From a bacterium (GTDB taxonomy: Bacteria > Bacillota > Bacilli > Lactobacillales > Streptococcaceae): a stretch of 64,000 bases of DNA. The stretch lies in the NCBI GenBank assembly GCA_905221385.1, contig CAJNCV010000005.1:50722-114721 (forward strand), written 5' to 3'. The notes under the pieces are model-generated. The model made no database searches, was not told the DNA's origin, and saw nothing but the letters and a program-made list of their open reading frames with translations. The translations under genes were made by a program, and so were the position numbers. This document shows positions 59,078 to 64,000 of the stretch, piece by piece; position 1 is the first letter of the stretch; each line of letters opens with the position of its first letter.

Positions 59078-60543
59078 TAGTTATCACCTCCAAAAATCAC
59101 GGGTTGTTGTTTGTGGTAGTCTGTTGTCGCCTCAAAAGCAGCAGCAGCTTGGTAAATGGTTTCCTCAGAGTATTTAGGACCGATCAATTGCAGACCGACA
59201 GGTAGACCTTGAGAGAATCCAGCAGGAATTGAAATTCCTGGGAGACCTGCCAAGTTGACTGGGATGGTCAAGAGGTCAGCCAAGTACATGGCAACTGGGT
59301 CGTGATTGAGGGAATCCAAGTCATAAGCAACGCTTGGTGCAGTTGGTCCCAAAATCAAGTCATAATCCGCAAAGACGTTTTCGAAATCTTGAATGATAAG
59401 GGTACGGACCTGACCAGCCTTCTTGTAGTAGGCATCATAGTAACCTGATGAAAGACTGAAAGTACCTAGCATGATACGACGTTTCACCTCTTCACCGAAA
59501 CCTTGGCTACGGCTGTTTACATAGATTTCATCAAGATTAGTCGCATCCTCTGCGCGGTAGCCGTAACGAATACCGTCAAAGCGTTGCAAGTTTGAGGATG
59601 CTTCTGATGAAGCGATAATGTAGTAAACGGCAACACCGTATTTAGAGTGAGGAAGGCTGACTTCTTCAACGATAGCACCGAGTTTTTCAAAGTGTTTGGC
59701 TGCGTTCAGGATAGTTTCCTTAACCTCTGGGTCAATCCCTTCACCAAGGTATTCCTTAGGCAAAGCAATTTTCATGCCCTTGATGTCTTGCCCGATTTTT
59801 GAAGTAAAGTCGGCAATGCGGACAGGAGCAGAAGTAGAGTCTTTGGCATCTTCGCTGGCAATCGCATTGAGCAAGAGGGCGTTTTCCTTAACAGTTGGTG
59901 CAAAAGGCCCAATCTGGTCTAATGAGCTACCGAAGGCAATGAGACCGAAACGAGAAACTGTTCCGTAGGTTGGTTTGAGGCCAACGATTCCGTTGAAGGC
60001 AGCAGGTTGGCGGATCGAACCACCAGTATCAGAACCAAGTGACAAGCGGACTTGCCCAGAAGCTACGGCTGCAGCAGAACCACTTGATGAACCACCAGGA
60101 ACCTTGCTATGGTCCCAAGCGTTTTTAGTGGCACCGTAGTGAGAAGTCTCACCTGAACCACCCATGGCAAATTCGTCCATGTTGGTTTTCCCAACGACAA
60201 TCATGCCTTTAGATTTTGCATTGGAAACGGCTGTCGCATCAAAGATAGGCTCGTAGTTGTAGAGCATTTTTGAGGCAGCAGTTGTGAGGATACCGTCTGT
60301 AGAGATATTATCCTTAACAGCCAGTGGAATTCCTGAAAGGACATTATCCGCGTCGATTCCAGCTTCATCAATAGCCTTAGCTTGAGCAAGAGCTTGCTCC
60401 TCAGCGATAGTGACAAAAGCGTTGATAGCTGTCTCGCGAGACTTGATATCTTCAAGTGTTGCTTGGGTCAATTCAGTAGCTGAAATCTCCTTAGAGACAA
60501 GGAGATTGTGCAAGTCTTCAATAGTTTTGTTATTAAAAGTCAT
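59077..60543 (-). CDS. gatA: GatCAB amidotransferase subunit A
   Basis: GatA is the glutaminase that supplies ammonia. The 488-residue amidase-signature protein has the catalytic Lys in PLAVKDNIS, the Ser region [14 protein letters not shown], and [16 protein letters not shown] with the nucleophile Ser. The N-terminus [20 protein letters not shown] matches the family. It overlaps gatC and gatB by one base each, a sign of tight coupling of the complex. Confidence 0.97.
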   Translation of the reverse strand: MTFNNKTIEDLHNLLVSKEISATELTQATLEDIKSRETAINAFVTIAEEQALAQAKAIDEAGIDADNVLSGIPLAVKDNISTDGILTTAASKMLYNYEPIFDATAVSNAKSKGMIVVGKTNMDEFAMGGSGETSHYGATKNAWDHSKVPGGSSSGSAAAVASGQVRLSLGSDTGGSIRQPAAFNGIVGLKPTYGTVSRFGLIAFGSSLDQIGPFAPTVKENALLLNAIASEDAKDSTSAPVRIADFTSKIGQDIKGMKIALPKEYLGEGIDPEVKETILNAAKHFEKLGAIVEEVSLPHSKYGVAVYYIIASSEASSNLQRFDGIRYGYRAEDATNLDEIYVNSRSQGFGEEVKRRIMLGTFSLSSGYYDAYYKKAGQVRTLIIQDFENVFADYDLILGPTAPSVAYDLDSLNHDPVAMYLADLLTIPVNLAGLPGISIPAGFSQGLPVGLQLIGPKYSEETIYQAAAAFEATTDYHKQQPVIFGGDN

Positions 60544-60845
60544 TAGGCATCTCCTCCATCATCTAGGATAGCTGGTACCTTGATATAGTAGTTGTCTTTT
60601 TCAGGTACGTTTTTAAACAAGAGATCGCGATCTGTTCCTTCTTCGGCCACATCAGGGCGGAGTACAGTCTTGCGGTCTGCCATGGTCGTAGTAGGTGCGA
60701 CACCAGTTGTGTCGACTTCTCCCAGCAACTCAACCATATCAACAATTTTAGACAAGGTTGTCGCAAAGGCAGCAGTTTCTTCTTCAGAGAATCTTAATTT
60801 TGAAAGATTGGCAACGTGTGTTACCTCTTCTTGCGTAATTTTCAT
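60543..60845 (-). CDS. gatC: GatCAB amidotransferase subunit C
   Basis: GatC is a small stabilising subunit that wraps around GatA and GatB. The 100-residue protein begins [20 protein letters not shown] and ends with the conserved [25 protein letters not shown] precedes the ATG at 60845, and a TGGTAAAAT extended -10 lies 40-50 bases upstream on the minus strand. It is the first gene of the gat operon. Confidence 0.96.
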   Translation of the reverse strand: MKITQEEVTHVANLSKLRFSEEETAAFATTLSKIVDMVELLGEVDTTGVAPTTTMADRKTVLRPDVAEEGTDRDLLFKNVPEKDNYYIKVPAILDDGGDA

Positions 60846-60939
60846 CTTGCATCCTTTCGTGAAATGATGATTTTTAGTCTGTTCTATTTTACCATATTTT
60901 CCTATAAATAAGGGAGGGATAAGTGAAAAGAAATAGAAA

Positions 60940-60968
60940 TTGAAAAATCGCTTTTAATTCGCTATAAT
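60940..60968 (+). promoter_or_regulatory. promoter of the YwaF-like gene
   Basis: TTGAAA (60940-60945), 17 bp and TATAAT (60963-60968), about 43 bases ahead of the start. Confidence 0.85.
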
Positions 60969-61011
60969 GGTTAAACTAGAGAATAGAAAAAATAAGAGTT
61001 AGGATAAAAAA

Positions 61012-61704
61012 ATGTTCCATCAATTTATCACCAGATCTCAAACTGTTCCTCCTCCCATTTCGCTTTTTTGGTATGGGATCATGATGCTTCTCTTAGTACT
61101 TTGTATTTATGGAGCACTTGCTTATCACAATAATCCGAAATTTGTCCGCTTGTTTAAGGGGATTCAGATCCTCCAGTTGCTAGTCCTATATAGTTGGTAT
61201 GTTGGTTTTGAGATTCCATTTTCTAATAGCCTTCCATTTTATCATTGCCGTTTGGCCATGTTTGCGGTGGTTTTCTTGCCAGATAAATGGCGGAGCAAGC
61301 AATATTTTGCCCTCTTAGGAGCAAGTGGAGCGGTCTTTGCCTTGGTTTACCCGGTTTTTGATCCCTATGATTTCCCCCATATCACCAGTTTTTCATTTTT
61401 GATTGGGCACTATGCCCTTCTAGTGAATTCCTTGGTTTACTTGATGAATCACTATGACAAGAGCTTGCTTAAGAAGTATATGATCGTAGTCTATACTTTT
61501 ATCCTCAATCTCTTTTTAGTTGGGGTTAATCAGGTGACTGGTGGAAATTATGGCCTCTTAAGGGATACACCGTTTATCTCGAATGCTCCTCTATGGATAA
61601 AGTACCTCCTTGTGTCGGTCATCCTTTCACTGGCTCTTGTTTTCTTTGATATTTTGTTCGAAAAACGATGGGAAAAGAGAAAACAGATGAAATCTGTACT
61701 CTAG
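61012..61704 (+). CDS. YwaF / TIGR02206 family membrane protein
   Basis: This 230-residue protein has seven hydrophobic segments. Family marks are LPFYHCRLAMFAVVFL with a conserved His and Cys, HYALLVNSLVY and NQVTGGNYGLL. The family (related to eukaryotic TMEM164) has no settled function; an acyl-transfer role has been proposed for relatives. It is monocistronic between its own promoter and that of prfC. Confidence 0.82.
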   Translation: MFHQFITRSQTVPPPISLFWYGIMMLLLVLCIYGALAYHNNPKFVRLFKGIQILQLLVLYSWYVGFEIPFSNSLPFYHCRLAMFAVVFLPDKWRSKQYFALLGASGAVFALVYPVFDPYDFPHITSFSFLIGHYALLVNSLVYLMNHYDKSLLKKYMIVVYTFILNLFLVGVNQVTGGNYGLLRDTPFISNAPLWIKYLLVSVILSLALVFFDILFEKRWEKRKQMKSVL

Positions 61705-61728
61705 CTTGCCTTTTCATCGGATGAGCAA

Positions 61729-61757
61729 TTGAAAAACTCCCCAAAATCCGATATAAT
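61729..61757 (+). promoter_or_regulatory. promoter of prfC
   Basis: TTGAAA (61729-61734), 17 bp and TATAAT (61752-61757). The leader to the ATG is about 85 bases and AT-rich. Confidence 0.85.
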
Positions 61758-61847
61758 GGAGAGTTGAAAGGAATGGTAAAATCCAATGTAAAAATCATTC
61801 TTAGCCATTGAAACAACTAAAAATAGAAAATCAAAGAAAGAGAACTT

Positions 61848-63392
61848 ATGACTATTCAAGAAGAAATCAAGAAACGCCGTACCTTTGCTATCATCTCCCA
61901 CCCGGACGCGGGTAAGACGACTATCACTGAGCAGTTGCTCTATTTTGGAGGTGAGATTCGTGAGGCTGGTACCGTAAAAGGTAAGAAAACAGGGACTTTT
62001 GCTAAGTCTGACTGGATGGATATCGAGAAACAACGTGGGATTTCGGTTACTTCATCTGTTATGCAGTTTGACTATGATGGCAAGCGCGTGAATATCCTCG
62101 ATACACCAGGGCATGAGGACTTCTCAGAAGACACCTATCGGACCTTGATGGCGGTGGATGCTGCGGTCATGGTCGTGGACTCTGCCAAGGGTATCGAGGC
62201 TCAAACTAAGAAATTGTTTGAGGTTGTGAAACACCGTGGTATTCCAGTCTTTACCTTTATGAACAAGCTAGACCGTGACGGTCGTGAGCCACTGGACCTC
62301 TTGCAAGAGCTAGAAGAAGTCTTGGGCATTGCTAGCTACCCGATGAACTGGCCAATCGGGATGGGGAAAGCCTTTGAAGGCTTGTATGACCTCTATAACC
62401 AACGCTTGGAACTTTATAAAGGGGATGAACGTTTTGCCAGTTTGGAAGAAGGTGACAAACTCTTTGGAAGTAACCCATTTTATGAGCAAGTCAAGGATGA
62501 TATTGAGCTTTTGAACGAAGCAGGAAATGAATTTTCAGAAGAAGCTATTCTTGCAGGAGAACTGACTCCGGTCTTCTTTGGTTCAGCCCTCACTAACTTT
62601 GGGGTGCAGACCTTCCTTGAGACCTTCCTTAAGTTTGCTCCAGAACCACATGGCCACAAGAAAACAGATGGCGAAATTGTGGATCCTTATGACAAGGATT
62701 TCTCAGGATTTGTCTTTAAAATCCAAGCCAACATGGACCCTCGTCACCGTGACCGTATCGCCTTTGTTCGTATCGTATCAGGTGAATTCGAGCGTGGAAT
62801 GAGTGTCAATCTGCCTCGTACTGGTAAGACTGCCAAACTATCGAATGTCACTCAGTTTATGGCCGAAAGTCGTGAAAATGTGACCAACGCTGTTGCAGGA
62901 GATATTATCGGGGTTTACGATACTGGTACTTATCAAGTTGGAGACACCTTGACGGTTGGAAAAAACAAGTTTGAGTTTGAACCACTGCCAACCTTTACAC
63001 CTGAGATTTTCATGAAAGTTTCTGCTAAGAACGTCATGAAGCAAAAATCCTTCCACAAGGGGATTGAGCAACTGGTGCAAGAAGGAGCCATTCAGCTTTA
63101 TAAGAATTACCAAACTAGTGAGTACATGCTAGGAGCTGTCGGACAACTCCAGTTTGAAGTCTTTAAGCACCGCATGGAAGGCGAATACAATGCGGAAGTA
63201 GTCATGAGCCCGATGGGTAAAAAGACCGTTCGTTGGATCAAGCCTGAGGACTTGGACGAGCGCATGTCATCAAGCCGCAATATCTTGGCCAAGGACCGTT
63301 TCGACCAACCTGTCTTCCTCTTTGAAAATGACTTTGCCCTCCGCTGGTTTGCGGATAAATATCCAGACGTAGAGTTGGAAGAGAAGATGTGA
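61848..63392 (+). CDS. prfC: peptide chain release factor 3
   Basis: RF3 is the GTPase that removes RF1 and RF2 from the ribosome after termination. The 514-residue protein has the G1 motif [10 protein letters not shown]2-region [10 protein letters not shown]3 DTPGHEDF and G4 NKLD, then the domain II/III region with [21 protein letters not shown]. The length matches the streptococcal protein. AAAGAGA precedes the ATG. It is monocistronic; the usual T-rich terminator is not seen right after it, only two hairpins without T runs. Confidence 0.97.
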   Translation: MTIQEEIKKRRTFAIISHPDAGKTTITEQLLYFGGEIREAGTVKGKKTGTFAKSDWMDIEKQRGISVTSSVMQFDYDGKRVNILDTPGHEDFSEDTYRTLMAVDAAVMVVDSAKGIEAQTKKLFEVVKHRGIPVFTFMNKLDRDGREPLDLLQELEEVLGIASYPMNWPIGMGKAFEGLYDLYNQRLELYKGDERFASLEEGDKLFGSNPFYEQVKDDIELLNEAGNEFSEEAILAGELTPVFFGSALTNFGVQTFLETFLKFAPEPHGHKKTDGEIVDPYDKDFSGFVFKIQANMDPRHRDRIAFVRIVSGEFERGMSVNLPRTGKTAKLSNVTQFMAESRENVTNAVAGDIIGVYDTGTYQVGDTLTVGKNKFEFEPLPTFTPEIFMKVSAKNVMKQKSFHKGIEQLVQEGAIQLYKNYQTSEYMLGAVGQLQFEVFKHRMEGEYNAEVVMSPMGKKTVRWIKPEDLDERMSSSRNILAKDRFDQPVFLFENDFALRWFADKYPDVELEEKM

Positions 63393-63402
63393 TTCAGTAA
63401 GC

Positions 63403-63457
63403 CTACTTGATTGCAAAGCAATCTAAGTAGACTACGGCAAGTCCTATTAGACTTGCC
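63403..63457 (+). repeat. two adjacent hairpins after prfC
   Basis: CTACTTGATTGC (63403-63414) pairs with GCAATCTAAGTAG (63418-63430, one bulge), and GGCAAGTC (63436-63443) pairs with GACTTGCC (63450-63457). Neither has a T tract. They may be remnants of a small repeat element, or RNA-stabilising structures at the prfC 3' end. Confidence 0.55.
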
Positions 63458-63496
63458 TAACTGCCTCACTAACTGAGTTTTACAAATGGAATCGAT

Positions 63497-63575
63497 TTGC
63501 CAAACTCCGTGTTGTAGTATAATAATCGTTCTAGCAAGAAAATCCCACGAATTCAAATTATTCGTGGAATTTTTT
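63497..63575 (+). other. very short promoter-to-terminator unit
   Basis: TTGCCA (63497-63502) and TATAAT (63518-63523), 15 bp apart, are followed about 20 bases later by a hairpin CCACGAAT (63545-63552) / ATTCGTGG (63560-63567) with T's to 63575. A transcript of only about 45 bases would result. It could be a tiny RNA, an attenuator whose gene is gone, or the prfC terminator with a chance promoter. Confidence 0.45.
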
Positions 63576-64000
63576 ATAATGATGATAATTTAGTGAAAAA
63601 AGTCTAACTTACATAGGGGATACAGTTACTTCCTCTGGGATGATTTTGTTGTTCAATTATCCGAAAATGATATTTCTCCTTAGTTTGGAGTTGAAATCAC
63701 GTACCTTTTATAAATGTTGTTTAGGCTCTTCTGTCGGAGGGAAAGCCACTTGATTCTTATTTTTCTATGAATAGCTGAACAGAATTTATTCCTAGATTGT
63801 GCTGGAGTTTCCATTTCTTGCTTTGCCACACCTAGTTGGTAGAAAATAGGCCGATTTTCGTTTTTTCTCTAATCATAAATATTGAATTGTAGGTATGTTT
63901 AGGATATAATAAGGAGATAAAATTTTTGGGAACTATATACCAGTTTACACCAACCACAATATGTAGTATTTTCAACAATACCAAAAAGACGACTTCCTTT
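63576..64000. other. AT-rich end region without a clear gene
   Basis: No convincing gene is visible. On the minus strand 63680-63868 is open for 62 codons without a normal start (text such as METPAQSRNKFCSAIHRKIR), which I do not recognise. Another minus-strand frame enters from the right edge and ends at 63899-63901. On the plus strand a promoter TTGAAT (63882-63887), 17 bp, TATAAT (63905-63910) points out of the window, so a plus-strand gene may begin beyond 64000. Confidence 0.4.

Noticed and set aside
63948..63966. NrdR-box-like sequence around CAATATGTAG
   Set aside because: Only one good box is seen, the tandem partner with expected spacing is missing, and the downstream gene is outside the window.

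Overview
The window is chromosomal DNA from a mitis-group Streptococcus (S. mitis / S. oralis / S. pneumoniae relatives). The evidence is a choline-binding protein pair with repeated GWYYL modules, a pneumococcal-type BOX repeat, the orphan regulator RitR, MapZ, the mevalonate operon mvaK1-mvaD-mvaK2-fni, and a gene order that closely follows the pneumococcal chromosome from pbp1A to prfC. The departures from that order, and PBP1A sequence differences from pneumococcal R6 as I recall it, suggest a commensal relative rather than a typical pneumococcus. Species cannot be fixed from this window alone.

Layout. (1) 1-5.7 kb: the 3' end of a capsule or cell-wall polysaccharide locus: the tail of a glycosyltransferase-like gene, a Wzx flippase, rmlA-rmlC, an unrecognised membrane protein, rmlB, and rmlD in the opposite orientation. 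(2) 5.9-15 kb: peptidoglycan synthesis and cell division: pbp1A-recU (minus), then a YpsA-like gene, gpsB, the RNase P RNA, an rRNA methyltransferase, mapZ, gnd and ritR. (3) 15-17.6 kb: two choline-binding surface protein genes. The first is a serine-protease type broken by one in-frame stop; the second carries a recent 123-bp internal duplication. (4) 17.7-26 kb: the mevalonate pathway, the LiaFSR envelope-stress system, an AlkD-like gene and trigger factor. (5) 26-33.6 kb: a BOX element, recD2, lepB, rnhC, zapA, cvpA, mutS2. (6) 33.6-35.4 kb: an accessory insertion of decayed coding remnants and a GT8 glycosyltransferase. (7) 35.5-42 kb: a glycine riboswitch with an AGCS transporter, an AhpD-like protein, a TehA-type transporter, T-box-controlled serS, a DUF956 gene and lysC. 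(8) 42.2-52.9 kb: the complete type II fatty-acid synthesis cluster fabM-fabT-fabH-acpP-fabK-fabD-fabG-fabF-accB-fabZ-accC-accD-accA. (9) 52.9-54 kb: a double-glycine-leader peptide gene and a CPBP membrane protease gene. (10) 54-61 kb: nusB, asp23, efp, an SPFH / Tim44-like two-gene module, then gatCAB (all minus). (11) 61-64 kb: a YwaF-type membrane protein, prfC, and about 600 bp with hairpins, a very short promoter-terminator unit and no clear gene.

How the genes fit together: much of the window serves the cell envelope, including sugar precursors and polymer export, PBP1A and the division regulators GpsB, MapZ and ZapA, isoprenoid precursors for the lipid carrier, LiaFSR stress sensing, signal peptidase and fatty acids. 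The most interesting accessory features are the peptide/CPBP pair, the SPFH/Tim44-zinc-ribbon module, the GT8 insertion with decayed neighbours, the interrupted protease-type choline-binding protein, and a 12-bp hairpin enclosing a FabT-like operator ahead of fabK. All calls come from reading the sequence and from remembered family knowledge; no database search was run.
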